Source of the DNA: Deltaproteobacteria bacterium
GTDB taxonomy: Bacteria; Desulfobacterota; Binatia; DP-6
Length of the DNA: 33,020 bases
NCBI GenBank assembly: GCA_005879205.1
Contig: VBLD01000086.1
Span: 1 to 33,020 of the forward strand
Direction: 5' to 3'
Part shown: piece after piece, positions 23,524-31,845 of the stretch
How the letters are laid out: every line of letters begins with the position of its first letter
Position numbering within the stretch: position 1 is the first letter of the stretch
The notes under the pieces: generated by a model
The model's input: the letters and a program-made list of their open reading frames with translations, nothing else
What the model was told of the DNA's origin: nothing
The model's database searches: none
Made by a program: the position numbers and the translations under genes

Positions 23524-25944
23524 TCAGTGATACATCTCGAGCAGCTCGATGAGCCCGAGGCTCTTCATGCTGTCGAAGAGGTAGCCCTTCACCTCCTTGA
23601 CGGTCCCCATCGACGTCACGTCGCGCGCGATGGCGCGCGCGGCGGAGTAGGAGACGGAGCGGACGATCCGCTTGATCACGGGGATGAAGAACGGCCCCAT
23701 GGAGAGGTCGTCGAGGCCGAGTCCGAGGAGCACGATCGTGCAGAGGGGGTCGGCGGCCATCTCGCCGCACATGCCGGCCCACTTGCCGGCTCCCTTGGCC
23801 GCCTGCACCGTCTCGTGGATCGCCGACAGCACCGCGGGGTGCAGGGGCTCGTAGAGCTGCGCGACCTTCCGGTTGTTCCGATCCACCGCGAGCAGGTACT
23901 GGATCAGGTCGTTCGTACCGATCGAGAAGAAGTCCACCTCACGGATGAGCCGCGTGGCGAGCCAGACCGCCGAGGGGGTCTCGACCATCATGCCGATCGG
24001 CATGTTCGCGTCGAAGTCGCGACCCTCGCGGCGGAGCTCCTCCTTGGCCTCCTCGAGCAACTCCTTCGCGCGCCGGATCTCCTCGAGGCTCGAGATCATC
24101 GGGAACAGGAGCCGCAGGCGTCCGAGCGTTCCCGCACGCAGGATGGCACGGAGCTGGACCTTGAACAGATCCGGCATCTCGAGCGAGATGCGGATCGACC
24201 GCCAGCCGAGAAACGGGTTCTCCTCGCGCGGCAGCCGCATGTAGCCCGGGTACTTGTCCGCACCGACGTCGAGCGTGCGAATGGTGACCGGGCGGCCTTC
24301 CATGCCGCGCACCAGGCGCGCGTAGAGGAGGTACTGCTCCTCCTCGTCGGGAAACTCGCGGTAGGTGATGAACGGGAACTCGGTGCGGTAGAGCCCGATG
24401 CCCTCGGCCCCGTGCCGGTGGGCGAACATGAGATCGGCGAGCAGGCCGATGTTGGCGTACATCGAGACCCGCCGGCCGTCGGGCGACTCCGCGGGAAGGT
24501 TCCGGAGGCTCTCGAGCTCGCGGTTGAACGCGCGGTACTCGCGGTCGATCCGCTCGTACTCGCGGGTCACGTCGGCGGCGGGATTGACGTACACCACGCC
24601 CGAGTTGCCGTCGACGATCAGCTCGTCGCCCTCGTGCACCGTCTCGGTGAGATGCTCGACGCCGACCACGGTGGGGATCTCGAACGACTTGGCGAGAATC
24701 GTGGCGTGCGACGTGACGCCGCCGGTGGCGAGCACGATCGCGCAGAGGTGCTGGTGCTCGATCATCGACAGGTCGGAGAGCGTCAGCTCCTGGGCCACCA
24801 GCACGCTGTCCTTCGCGAGCGGGTGCTCCGGCTCCTCGATGCCGAGGAGGTTGCGCAAGATGCGCAGTCCCACGTCCTTCATATCCACGACGCGGTCGCG
24901 AAGGTAGCCGGCCGACATGCGCTCGAAGGCGTCCAGGTACTCGTCGACGACGCGCTTGAGGGCCGCCTCCGCGACCAGCCCGTCGGCGATCATCTCCTCG
25001 ACCTTCTTCGTGAAGCTCCGGTCCTCGAGCATCATGCGGTGCGCGTCGATGATGCTCCAGTCGAACTCCGGGAGGCGGGTGGCGAGCCGCCCGCGCAGGC
25101 TCTCGAGCTCCACCGCCGACTCGGCGATCGCCCGCCAGAAGCGCTCGCGCTCGGCCTCGGGGGCGTCGGAGCGGCGCTCCTCGACCAGCGCGAAGCTGAC
25201 CGGAGGCTGGAGGAGGTGCACCCGGCCGTGGCCGAACCCGGGCACGGCCGGCAGCCCGGCCAGCCGCGCCTGACCGCGACCACGCGCGGCGGCATCGGTC
25301 CGCTCGGCCGTCTTCTCGTAGGCCTGCAGCCGCTTGATCGCCGCGACCATCCGCCGGCGGTACTCACGGCGCTCCTTCTCCTTGGACTTCAGATCCTCGA
25401 GCAGGCGCGCCTGGACGATGATGCCGCCCACCTGGACGGCGATCGCGCGCAGCACGCGCATCTCGTGGCCGGAGAACCGCCGACGGCGGAGCGTCTGCAC
25501 GACGAGCACGCCCATCGGCGTGGCGCGCTCGGCGATCGGCACGCCGACGAAGGAGTGGTATTTCTCCTCGCCGGTCTCGGGAAAGTACTTGTAGCGGGGG
25601 TGAGCGATGGCGTCGACGACCATCACCGGATCGCCCTTCTCGATGACCATGCCGGTGAGACCTTCCTCGACTCTCATGGTGACCTTGCCGATCGCGCTCT
25701 TCTCGAGGCCGGTCGTGGCCCACAGGGTCAGGCGCTGGGCGCGCGGGTCGAGGATGTAGAGCGAGCACACCTCCGTCCCCATGCGCTCGGCGACGACCTC
25801 GACGATGCGCTGGAGGGTCTCCTTCAGGTCCTCGGAGCGCGCGGTGATCGCGCTCACGTCCTCGAGGACGGTGAAGGCGTGGGTGCGCCCGGGCTTCGCC
25901 CGGCTCGGGCGGGAACGGCGGCCCTTGCGCGTCTCGGCCTCCAT
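23524..25944 (-). CDS. ptsP: Phosphoenolpyruvate-protein phosphotransferase PtsP (EI-Ntr)
   Basis: This 806-residue cytoplasmic EI of the nitrogen phosphotransferase system takes phosphate from PEP and passes it to an NPr-type HPr. An N-terminal GAF domain (about 22-182, GTEVCSLYILDP and FVGVPIAERATPMGVLVVQ) is followed by a linker helix and the EI N-terminal domain. The phosphohistidine swivel domain has His413 (GGVTSHATILAKSFEIPTVVG), and the C-terminal PEP-binding TIM barrel has GLYRTEF, FFSIGTNDLIQY and GMCGEMAADP with the conserved Cys. All key residues are present. GAF in PtsP is known to respond to nitrogen signals such as glutamine. ATG 25944 is fixed by a promoter 10 nt upstream; the frame's TTG at 25983 is part of its -35. 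No NPr or EIIA-Ntr gene is in the window. Confidence 0.95.
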   Translation of the reverse strand: MEAETRKGRRSRPSRAKPGRTHAFTVLEDVSAITARSEDLKETLQRIVEVVAERMGTEVCSLYILDPRAQRLTLWATTGLEKSAIGKVTMRVEEGLTGMVIEKGDPVMVVDAIAHPRYKYFPETGEEKYHSFVGVPIAERATPMGVLVVQTLRRRRFSGHEMRVLRAIAVQVGGIIVQARLLEDLKSKEKERREYRRRMVAAIKRLQAYEKTAERTDAAARGRGQARLAGLPAVPGFGHGRVHLLQPPVSFALVEERRSDAPEAERERFWRAIAESAVELESLRGRLATRLPEFDWSIIDAHRMMLEDRSFTKKVEEMIADGLVAEAALKRVVDEYLDAFERMSAGYLRDRVVDMKDVGLRILRNLLGIEEPEHPLAKDSVLVAQELTLSDLSMIEHQHLCAIVLATGGVTSHATILAKSFEIPTVVGVEHLTETVHEGDELIVDGNSGVVYVNPAADVTREYERIDREYRAFNRELESLRNLPAESPDGRRVSMYANIGLLADLMFAHRHGAEGIGLYRTEFPFITYREFPDEEEQYLLYARLVRGMEGRPVTIRTLDVGADKYPGYMRLPREENPFLGWRSIRISLEMPDLFKVQLRAILRAGTLGRLRLLFPMISSLEEIRRAKELLEEAKEELRREGRDFDANMPIGMMVETPSAVWLATRLIREVDFFSIGTNDLIQYLLAVDRNNRKVAQLYEPLHPAVLSAIHETVQAAKGAGKWAGMCGEMAADPLCTIVLLGLGLDDLSMGPFFIPVIKRIVRSVSYSAARAIARDVTSMGTVKEVKGYLFDSMKSLGLIELLEMYH

Positions 25945-25954
25945 GGGCCGGCTG

Positions 25955-25983
25955 ATCTTAGCGGGAGCCCCTCCGGGGGACAA
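25955..25983 (-). promoter_or_regulatory. Promoter of ptsP
   Basis: Minus-strand TTGTCC (25983-25978), a 17-bp spacer and TAAGAT (25960-25955) end 10 nt before the ATG at 25944. It decides the ptsP start and makes the gene independent of the upstream operon. Confidence 0.55.
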
Positions 25984-26009
25984 CGGAGGTCGCGCGTCGG
26001 CCGGTCAGG

Positions 26010-27038
26010 TCACCTGCAGGCGACGATGTTCGCCCGCGAGCTGAAGCGGCAGCGCGGCGCACGGAACGCCGCCTCGCCGCACTGTCCGGCCGTGGGGTTG
26101 AGGACGACCTCGGCGTCGAGCAACGGGTCGGTGCTGCCGACGGCGTACGCGCCCCGCCTCCCCCTGAGAACGATGCCGACGAGCCCCCGCGCCCGCGAGG
26201 AGCGGTCCCGGATCTGCACCCTGACGATGCCGGCGGGCGGCGCCGCGCTGTGGTCGACGTGCGTCCAGCGGGTCGGCCGCGCTGGACGATCGACCTTCCA
26301 TCCCGCCTGCGTGCGCGGATCGAACCGACCGGGAGCGACGTCGGCCTCCACGACCGTCTCACCCGTACGCGTCCGCACGACGAAGCGCAGGCCGTTGGCG
26401 ACCGGGTCGAGCGGCGGGGTGATCGGCGCCGGCAGCGCGAACGCACCCCGGAAGGCGAGGCGATCGTCGCCCGGGGGGCTGCCGAGGCCGGCGATGCGCA
26501 GCACCGCGTCCGACATGGCGGTGACGATCCTCGGATGCGAGCAGAGGTGCGTCGCCCGATCACAGGTGTCGGCCGTGCAGGCATCGCCGTCCGCACACGC
26601 CGCGTCGCTCGTGCAGTCGTCGACCTCGGTCTCGAAGGACGCGGTGCACGGCTGCTCGCCGTCTTCCCCCTCCCCGCCGCAGCCGCCGTCGCTGCTCACG
26701 GTGGCCGTGTTGGTGATCTTGCCGGTGGCCCTCGCCACGACCACGACGGTGACCGTCGCACGGCTGCTCGTGCCGAGCGCCCCGAGGCTACAGATGACCG
26801 GGGCCGCGCCGCTGCACGTCCCCTGGCTCGCGCTCGCGGACACGAACGTCGTCCCGGCCGGCGGCATGTCGGTGAGGACGACCCCGGTATCCGCGCTGAC
26901 GGCCTGCACGGTGATCGTGTAGGTCACCGGCTGCCCGACCCGCACCGGATCGGGATGACCGCCGCTCTCGGAGTTGTTGATCACGACGCAGCCCGGGAGG
27001 GCCAGAGCGAGCGCGCAGACCAGCGGTCGACCGTACAT
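26010..27038 (-). CDS. DUF11-domain lipoprotein with Cys-rich segment
   Basis: This 342-residue predicted lipoprotein has a short signal with lipobox LALPGC (Cys17). Residues about 32-117 form a DUF11-type immunoglobulin-like repeat (VGQPVTYTITVQAVS, then VLTDMPPAGTTFVSAS, ITNTATVSS), common in surface and adhesion proteins. Then come a Cys-rich segment at about 142-166 (DDCTSDAACADGDACTADTCD), of a type frequent in secreted proteins of these phyla, and a C-terminal region of about 170 residues, mostly beta strands, with no recognised family. It is 21 nt downstream of the aminotransferase gene with a purine-rich sequence before ATG, so it is probably part of the zinc-ribbon/MEMO operon. Its link to those cytoplasmic proteins is unclear. 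Confidence 0.75.
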   Translation of the reverse strand: MYGRPLVCALALALPGCVVINNSESGGHPDPVRVGQPVTYTITVQAVSADTGVVLTDMPPAGTTFVSASASQGTCSGAAPVICSLGALGTSSRATVTVVVVARATGKITNTATVSSDGGCGGEGEDGEQPCTASFETEVDDCTSDAACADGDACTADTCDRATHLCSHPRIVTAMSDAVLRIAGLGSPPGDDRLAFRGAFALPAPITPPLDPVANGLRFVVRTRTGETVVEADVAPGRFDPRTQAGWKVDRPARPTRWTHVDHSAAPPAGIVRVQIRDRSSRARGLVGIVLRGRRGAYAVGSTDPLLDAEVVLNPTAGQCGEAAFRAPRCRFSSRANIVACR

Positions 27039-27059
27039 GTCCCGTCCCTCGGCTCGCCC

Positions 27060-28193
27060 TCAGCGGTAGAACGCGGCCACCGCCTCCACTACCGCCTCGA
27101 CGGCGCGGCCGTCGAGCTGCGGATAGATGGGCAACGCCAGCACCTCGGCGGCGGCTCGCTCGGCCTCGGGGAAGTCCCCGCGCCGGAAGCCGAGCGTGGC
27201 GAGCGGCGGCTGGAGGTGGAGCGGCATCCGGTAGTAGACCTGCGCGCCGATCCCGCCCGCCGCCAGGTGCGCCTGGAGGGCGTCGCGATCGCGCGCCCGG
27301 ACGACGTACTGGTGGAAGACGTGCGCTTCCCCCGCCGGCTCGGGGAGGACGAGCGGCGCGTCGGCGCGGCCGGCGAGCCCGGTCTCCGCGAAGAGCCTCG
27401 CGTAGCGTTCGGCGACCGCGCGCCGGCGACCGTTCCACGCGTCGAGGTGCGGGAGCTTGGCGCCGAGCGCGGCCGCCTGCACCGCGTCCAGCCGGGAACA
27501 GAGGCCGAGCGACGCATGGACGTACGGCGTCGCCGAATGTCCCTGGTGCCGCTCCTGGCGCACGCGGGCGGCCAGCGCCGCGTCGCCGGTCAGCACCATG
27601 CCCCCGTCGCCGAGCGCTCCCAGGTTCTTGGTCGGGTAGAAGGAGAGGCAGGCGGCGCGGCCGAACGCCCCCGCCTTGACGCCGTCGGCCCGCGCCCCGA
27701 TCGCCTGCGCGGCGTCCTCGACCAACCAGAGCGCGCGCCGCTCGGCGAGCGCCCCGAGCGGGCGCATCGGCGCGAGTCGCCCGAAGAGATGGACGGGCAG
27801 GAGCCCGACGACGCGCTCCCGCGTCGTCGCGAGCACCGCCTCGGCCGCGGCCGGATCGAGGTTGAACGTCACCGGATCGACGTCGGCGAAGAGCGGCGTG
27901 GCGCCGAGCCGGACGATCGTGCTCGCGGTGGCCCAGAAGCTGAACGGCGTGGTGAGCACCGCGACGCCCGGCCCGACCCCGAGGGCGCCGAGCACGAGGA
28001 GAAGGGCGTCGGTGCCGGAGCCGACGCCGATCGCGTGCGGCACGCCGCAGTACGCCGCCATCGCGGCCTCGAAGCGCTCCACGTGCGGTCCGAGCACGAA
28101 GGCCTGGGTCGCGAGCACCTCCGCGATCGCGGCGCGGACCTCCTCGCCGACGTCACGATCCTGTGCCGCGAGATCGAGAAAGGGGATGGTCAT
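27060..28193 (-). CDS. DegT/DnrJ/EryC1/StrS-family aminotransferase
   Basis: This 377-residue PLP enzyme has fold type I. It starts MTIPFLDLAAQDRDV, the typical entry of sugar aminotransferases. Next are GVGSGTDALLL (56-66) for the PLP phosphate, DVDPVTFNLDP, Asp160 (LVEDAAQAIGA) for the pyridine nitrogen, and Lys189 (SFYPTKNLGALGDGG) for the Schiff base. The C-terminal part has the HVFHQYVVRARDRD and YYRMPLHLQP blocks that position the substrate from the partner subunit. The family transaminates keto sugars for LPS, antibiotics or glycans; the exact sugar is unknown. ATG overlaps the MEMO1 stop by ATGA. The open frame upstream to 29105 is antisense-like, overlaps MEMO1 and is rejected. No other sugar-nucleotide gene is nearby. 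Confidence 0.92.
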   Translation of the reverse strand: MTIPFLDLAAQDRDVGEEVRAAIAEVLATQAFVLGPHVERFEAAMAAYCGVPHAIGVGSGTDALLLVLGALGVGPGVAVLTTPFSFWATASTIVRLGATPLFADVDPVTFNLDPAAAEAVLATTRERVVGLLPVHLFGRLAPMRPLGALAERRALWLVEDAAQAIGARADGVKAGAFGRAACLSFYPTKNLGALGDGGMVLTGDAALAARVRQERHQGHSATPYVHASLGLCSRLDAVQAAALGAKLPHLDAWNGRRRAVAERYARLFAETGLAGRADAPLVLPEPAGEAHVFHQYVVRARDRDALQAHLAAGGIGAQVYYRMPLHLQPPLATLGFRRGDFPEAERAAAEVLALPIYPQLDGRAVEAVVEAVAAFYR

Positions 28194-29059
28194 GGCCCCG
28201 CCGTGAACGCCGCCGCGGCGTAGCCGATCACGTGCTCGTGCTCGTCGGTCACGTCGAGCGACGTGGTGTGCGCCAGCACCTCGCCGCGGCTGCCGCGAGG
28301 CAGCGCCCGGAGCAGCACCTCGATCGGATGCCGCCCGCAGATGGTCGCACCCGTCGACTCGACGTAGCGCGCGAACCCGTCGGCGTCGCCCGCGACGATG
28401 CGTTCGAGCGCGCCCGCGTCGAGCTCGGTGACGGCGGCGGCGACCGCGGCGCGGTCCGTGGGCGGCACGGGAAGGTAGTCGAAGCGCCGGCCGTAGTGCA
28501 CCAGGTCCGAGCTCACGACGACGAGCGTGTCGGGCGCGAGCCACGACCGCAGCGCGGCGGCGAGCGTCTCGCCGTCGCCGGCTTCGAGCCGCCCGACGAG
28601 CACCGGGACGAGCGCCGCTTCCGGCGCCAGCGCCTGGAGCCACGGAAGCTGGATCTCGAGGGCGTGCTCGCGGAGGAAGACGGCGGGGTTGGCCCGGATG
28701 AGCGGGCAGCGCGTGAGCGCGGCGAGCCCCTCCTGATCGATCCGGACGAGTCCGAGCGGCGTCCGGTAGGCCGTCATCGGCAGGACGGCAGCGCCGCGGA
28801 GCGCGGCGAAGTGACTCGGGCCGAGGACGAGCGCCCGCCGCCAGCCCGTGCCGGCGGCGGCGAACCCGCGCGCCGCCGTCGCGCCCGAGTACTCGTAGGT
28901 GGCGTGCGGGACGAGGATCGCGACGGTGCCGGGACGCGGCGCGCCCGCGGCGAGCATGTCGCGCAGCGCCGCCGCCAGTGCGTCCGGCGCGGCGGGGTAC
29001 CAGCGGCCCGCGAGATGCGGCTCCTTGATGCGCGGCACGGGTCCGGCGGGCTCGCTCAC
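28190..29059 (-). CDS. amrB: MEMO1 family protein (AmmeMemoRadiSam system protein B)
   Basis: This 289-residue cytoplasmic protein of the extradiol-dioxygenase-like MEMO fold begins IKEPHLAGRWYPAAPDAL. It has VPHATYEYSGATAARGF (where PHAGYxYSG is usual), VLGPSHF, AFLREHALEIQLPWLQ-type core (here VFLREHALEIQLPWLQ) and VVVSSDLVHYG. The His residues of PHA, PSHF, REHALE and LVHYG correspond to the metal/active-site region of MEMO1. In bacteria it usually accompanies an AMMECR1 protein and a radical SAM enzyme (AmmeMemoRadiSam), but neither is adjacent here. GTG at 29059 overlaps the zinc-ribbon gene's TGA (GTGA), indicating tight coupling. The biochemical role of the family is unsettled. Confidence 0.9.
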   Translation of the reverse strand: MSEPAGPVPRIKEPHLAGRWYPAAPDALAAALRDMLAAGAPRPGTVAILVPHATYEYSGATAARGFAAAGTGWRRALVLGPSHFAALRGAAVLPMTAYRTPLGLVRIDQEGLAALTRCPLIRANPAVFLREHALEIQLPWLQALAPEAALVPVLVGRLEAGDGETLAAALRSWLAPDTLVVVSSDLVHYGRRFDYLPVPPTDRAAVAAAVTELDAGALERIVAGDADGFARYVESTGATICGRHPIEVLLRALPRGSRGEVLAHTTSLDVTDEHEHVIGYAAAAFTAGP

Positions 29060-29322
29060 GGCTGGTCGCCGAACCCGAGCCAGAGGCGGTGCACGTCCGG
29101 CTCACGGAAGCAGCGCAGGCAGCTCACCACGTCGAAGGGCTCCACCACGCGCCGGTAGGTGATGGGCGCCTCGTCGTCCCGGCGTCGCACGGCCGCTTCT
29201 TCCGTGCGGCCCGTGCGCAGGAGGTAGTAGCCGACGACATAGCCGCTTCGCGTGTGTTGCGTGCCGTCGACCGCTGCTCCGCAGCGCGCGCAGCGGAGGG
29301 CCGGCGGGACGCTCGCTTCCAT
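29056..29322 (-). CDS. Small zinc-ribbon protein
   Basis: This 88-residue protein has two Cys pairs, CARC (11-14) and CLRC (about 68-71), which could bind one zinc as a ribbon. Between them are a strand-rich stretch (RSGYVVGYYLLRTGR) and an acidic/basic linker. I do not recognise a named family. It is the first gene of the operon, coupled to MEMO1 by a GTGA overlap, and its own promoter ends 10 nt before the ATG. The tail (VHRLWLGFGDQP) is Trp/Gly-rich. Its adjacency to MEMO1 suggests a functional link, as a binding or metal partner, but this is inference. Confidence 0.7.
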   Translation of the reverse strand: MEASVPPALRCARCGAAVDGTQHTRSGYVVGYYLLRTGRTEEAAVRRRDDEAPITYRRVVEPFDVVSCLRCFREPDVHRLWLGFGDQP

Positions 29323-29332
29323 CCGACGCGAA

Positions 29333-29362
29333 CGTGTACGGACAAAGACGCGTCCCCGTCAA
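29333..29362 (-). promoter_or_regulatory. Promoter of the zinc-ribbon / MEMO1 / aminotransferase operon
   Basis: Minus-strand TTGACG (29362-29357), an 18-bp spacer and TACACG (29338-29333) end 10 nt before the ATG at 29322. It is back to back with the PBP1A promoter. Confidence 0.55.
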
Positions 29363-29379
29363 CCGTGACGCCTCCGGCT

Positions 29380-29408
29380 TTGATTCCGAGGGGCGCGGCG
29401 GGTAACGT
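29380..29408 (+). promoter_or_regulatory. Promoter of the PBP1A gene
   Basis: TTGATT (29380-29385), a 17-bp spacer and TAACGT (29403-29408) end 13 nt before the ATG at 29422. Confidence 0.5.
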
Positions 29409-29421
29409 GCGATCGAGCACG

Positions 29422-31743
29422 ATGGCAAGACCCCAGCGGGCAGGCATGCTCCGGCGCATCCTCGCCTGGAGCATGGTGGCGATGCTCCTGGCCGCGGGCG
29501 TGGCGGGCTTCGTCGTCTACCGGGAGGTCACGACCGACCTGCCGCCCGTCGACCAGCTTCTCCGCTACCAGCCGCCGGTCGCGACGCGCATCTTCGCCGA
29601 CGACGGCACGCTCGTGGGCGAGTTCTACGTCGAGCGTCGCTACCTCGTGCCGCTGGCGAGCATCCCGCCGCACGTGCGTATGGCGTTCCTGGCGGCGGAA
29701 GACGCCGACTTCTACCGGCATCACGGCGTGAATCCGCTCAGCATCCTGCGCGCGCTCATGGCGAACGTGCTCCACCACCAGGTGGTGCAGGGCGGCAGCA
29801 CGATCACCCAGCAGGTGGTGAAGGCGCTCCTCCTCTCGCCCGAGCGAAGCTACGAGCGCAAGGTGAAGGAGCTGGTCCTGGCGTTCCGGCTCGAGGCGAA
29901 GCTCTCCAAGGACGACATCCTCTACCTGTACCTGAACCAGATATACTTCGGCGCCGGGGCCTACGGCGTCGCGGCGGCCGCGCGCGCGTTCTTCGACGTC
30001 GACGTCGGCGACCTGACGATCGCGCAGGCGGCGCTCCTGGCCGGGCTCCCGCAGGCTCCGAGCCGCTACGACCCGCAGCGCCACCCCCAGCAGGCGATCG
30101 CCCGCCAGCACTACGTCCTCGAACGCATGCGCACCGAGAGCTTCATCGACGCCGACCAGTACGCAGCGGCACGTACGGAGCGGCTCGTCTTCACGCCGCG
30201 CCGGCCCGGCACCTACCTCGCGGCGTCCTGGTACGTCGAGCACGTTCGCCGGCTTCTCGAGGAACGCTACGGGGGCACCGCGCCTTACCAGCTCGGGCTG
30301 CGGGTCTACACCGCCGTCGATCTCGGCATGCAGCGCGCGGCCGAAGAGGCCCTGCGCGCGGGCCTCACCGAGCTCGACCGGCGGCAGGGCTTCCGCGGAC
30401 CGATCCGCCATCTCGACCCGCGCAAGGCCGACGCGTTCATCGCGCGCCTCGCCGGCGGCGTCGCGCCGGAGGCCGGGCGCCCGGTGCGCGCGGTCGTCAC
30501 CGAGGTTCGCCCGAGCGGGCTCGGCGTGCACACGCCGTGGGACCGGGGCACGCTCTCCGCCGACGCGCTCGTGTGGGGGAAGACGCGCGTCGCCCCGGGG
30601 AGCTTGCGCGCCGGCGACGTCATCTCGGTGCGGCAGGCCGGGCGCGGCGGCGACAGCACGATGCGCTTCGCGCTCGACCAGGAGCCGCAGGTCGAAGGGG
30701 CGCTCGTCGCCTTCGACCCCTACACCGGCGAGGTGAAGGCGATGGTGGGCGGCTACGACTTCAACCGGAGCCAGTTCAACCGCGCGGTCCAGGCCCGCCG
30801 CCAGCCGGGCTCGGGCTTCAAGCCGCTCGTCTACGCCGCCGCGATCGAGCACGGCTACACCCCGGCCTCGATCGTCCTCGACGCCCCGATCGAGCTGCCG
30901 AACGGGAACCAGCCGCCGTGGATGCCGCGCAACTACGAGGGCAAGTACTTCGGTCCGACGCCGCTCCGCATGGCGCTCGCCCGCTCGCTGAACAGCGTGA
31001 CCGTGCGGCTCGTCGACGCCATGGGCATCGACTACGTGCGCAAGTCGCTCGCCCGCTTCGGGCTCGAGGGCCCCCTGCCCCGCAACCTCTCGCTGGCGCT
31101 CGGCAGCGCGGAGGTGACCCCGCTCGAGCTGGTGCGCGCCTACGGCATCTTCGCCACGCTCGGCAAGCGCTTCGACCCGATCTTCATCACGCGCGTCACC
31201 GACAGCGACGGCAACCCGCTCGAGTTCGGGCACACGCGCCCGCGCTTCGAGCCGGTGATGAGCCCGGCCACCGCCTACATCGTCACCAACATGATGGAAT
31301 CGGTCGTGAAGCACGGGACGGGCCGCAAGGCCGCGGAGCTCGGGCGACCGGTCGCCGGCAAGACCGGGACCACCAACGACACGCACGACGCCTGGTTCAT
31401 CGGCTTCACGCCCGATCTTCTGGCGGGCGTCTGGGTCGGCTTCGACTCCGAGCGCTCGCTCGGCGCCCACGAGACCGGCGGTCACGCGGCGGCGCCGATC
31501 TGGACGGAGTTCATGAAGCAGGCCCTCGGCGACCGCCCGGTCGTCGACTTCCCGGTGCCGGACGGCGTGACGTTCGCCCAGATCGACCCCGCGTCGGGCC
31601 TGCGCGCCGTGCCGGGCGGCGAGTCCGAGCTGGAGGTGTTCGTCAGCGGCAGCGAGCCGACGCGCTACGCGAGCGCGCCCGAACCGACGGCCCTGGAACC
31701 CGCGGCGGCACCCGCCGATGTTCCGGTCCCCGACACGGACTAG
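29422..31743 (+). CDS. mrcA: Class A penicillin-binding protein 1A (transglycosylase/transpeptidase)
   Basis: This bifunctional peptidoglycan synthase has 773 residues. One N-terminal transmembrane helix (about 13-33) anchors it in the inner membrane with the rest in the periplasm. The GT51 glycosyltransferase domain (about 60-235) has catalytic Glu93 (AAEDADFYRHHG), GGSTITQQ (124-131) and RKVKELVLAFRLE. An OB-like/linker region (about 340-420) precedes the transpeptidase domain, which has SxxK as Ser464-Gly-Phe-Lys467, SxN as Ser522-Leu-Asn524 and KTGT at 647-650. The C-terminal tail is Pro/Ala-rich. The domain order and length fit the PBP1A/Ponticulin-like class; the symbol is given by family, not by proven orthology. 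The long frame upstream of 29422 overlaps the zinc-ribbon gene antisense and is rejected. Confidence 0.95.
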   Translation: MARPQRAGMLRRILAWSMVAMLLAAGVAGFVVYREVTTDLPPVDQLLRYQPPVATRIFADDGTLVGEFYVERRYLVPLASIPPHVRMAFLAAEDADFYRHHGVNPLSILRALMANVLHHQVVQGGSTITQQVVKALLLSPERSYERKVKELVLAFRLEAKLSKDDILYLYLNQIYFGAGAYGVAAAARAFFDVDVGDLTIAQAALLAGLPQAPSRYDPQRHPQQAIARQHYVLERMRTESFIDADQYAAARTERLVFTPRRPGTYLAASWYVEHVRRLLEERYGGTAPYQLGLRVYTAVDLGMQRAAEEALRAGLTELDRRQGFRGPIRHLDPRKADAFIARLAGGVAPEAGRPVRAVVTEVRPSGLGVHTPWDRGTLSADALVWGKTRVAPGSLRAGDVISVRQAGRGGDSTMRFALDQEPQVEGALVAFDPYTGEVKAMVGGYDFNRSQFNRAVQARRQPGSGFKPLVYAAAIEHGYTPASIVLDAPIELPNGNQPPWMPRNYEGKYFGPTPLRMALARSLNSVTVRLVDAMGIDYVRKSLARFGLEGPLPRNLSLALGSAEVTPLELVRAYGIFATLGKRFDPIFITRVTDSDGNPLEFGHTRPRFEPVMSPATAYIVTNMMESVVKHGTGRKAAELGRPVAGKTGTTNDTHDAWFIGFTPDLLAGVWVGFDSERSLGAHETGGHAAAPIWTEFMKQALGDRPVVDFPVPDGVTFAQIDPASGLRAVPGGESELEVFVSGSEPTRYASAPEPTALEPAAAPADVPVPDTD

Positions 31744-31845
31744 GGCGCGACCCGAGATGTGCGGGGCGGCGGGAAGGGGCACCGCCGCGGCTCCCGGTCC
31801 TCGCTCCACGCGATCTCGGACCGCACCCCAAGCCGCGAGGTGCGC
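31744..31845. other. Intergenic region with stem-forming sequences
   Basis: Between the convergent PBP1A and deacetylase genes, CGGCGG and CCGCCG flank a 9-nt loop. CCGAGAT (31752-31758) is complementary to ATCTCGG (31813-31819). It also holds the inverted copy (31788-31803) of the 16-mer seen at 23464-23479, and a GCGGGAAGGGGC word like that in the hairpin at 23274. It is probably a transcription-ending region. Confidence 0.4.

Noticed and set aside
23113..26922. Very long plus-strand open frame (over 1200 codons)
   Set aside because: It is antisense to ptsP and the DUF11 lipoprotein, has no family-like motifs, and mirrors their codons; GC-rich DNA commonly leaves such frames open.
28194..29105. 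N-terminal extension of the aminotransferase frame
   Set aside because: It overlaps MEMO1 in another frame and is Arg/Ala-rich; the ATG at 28193 with an ATGA overlap starts the conserved protein.
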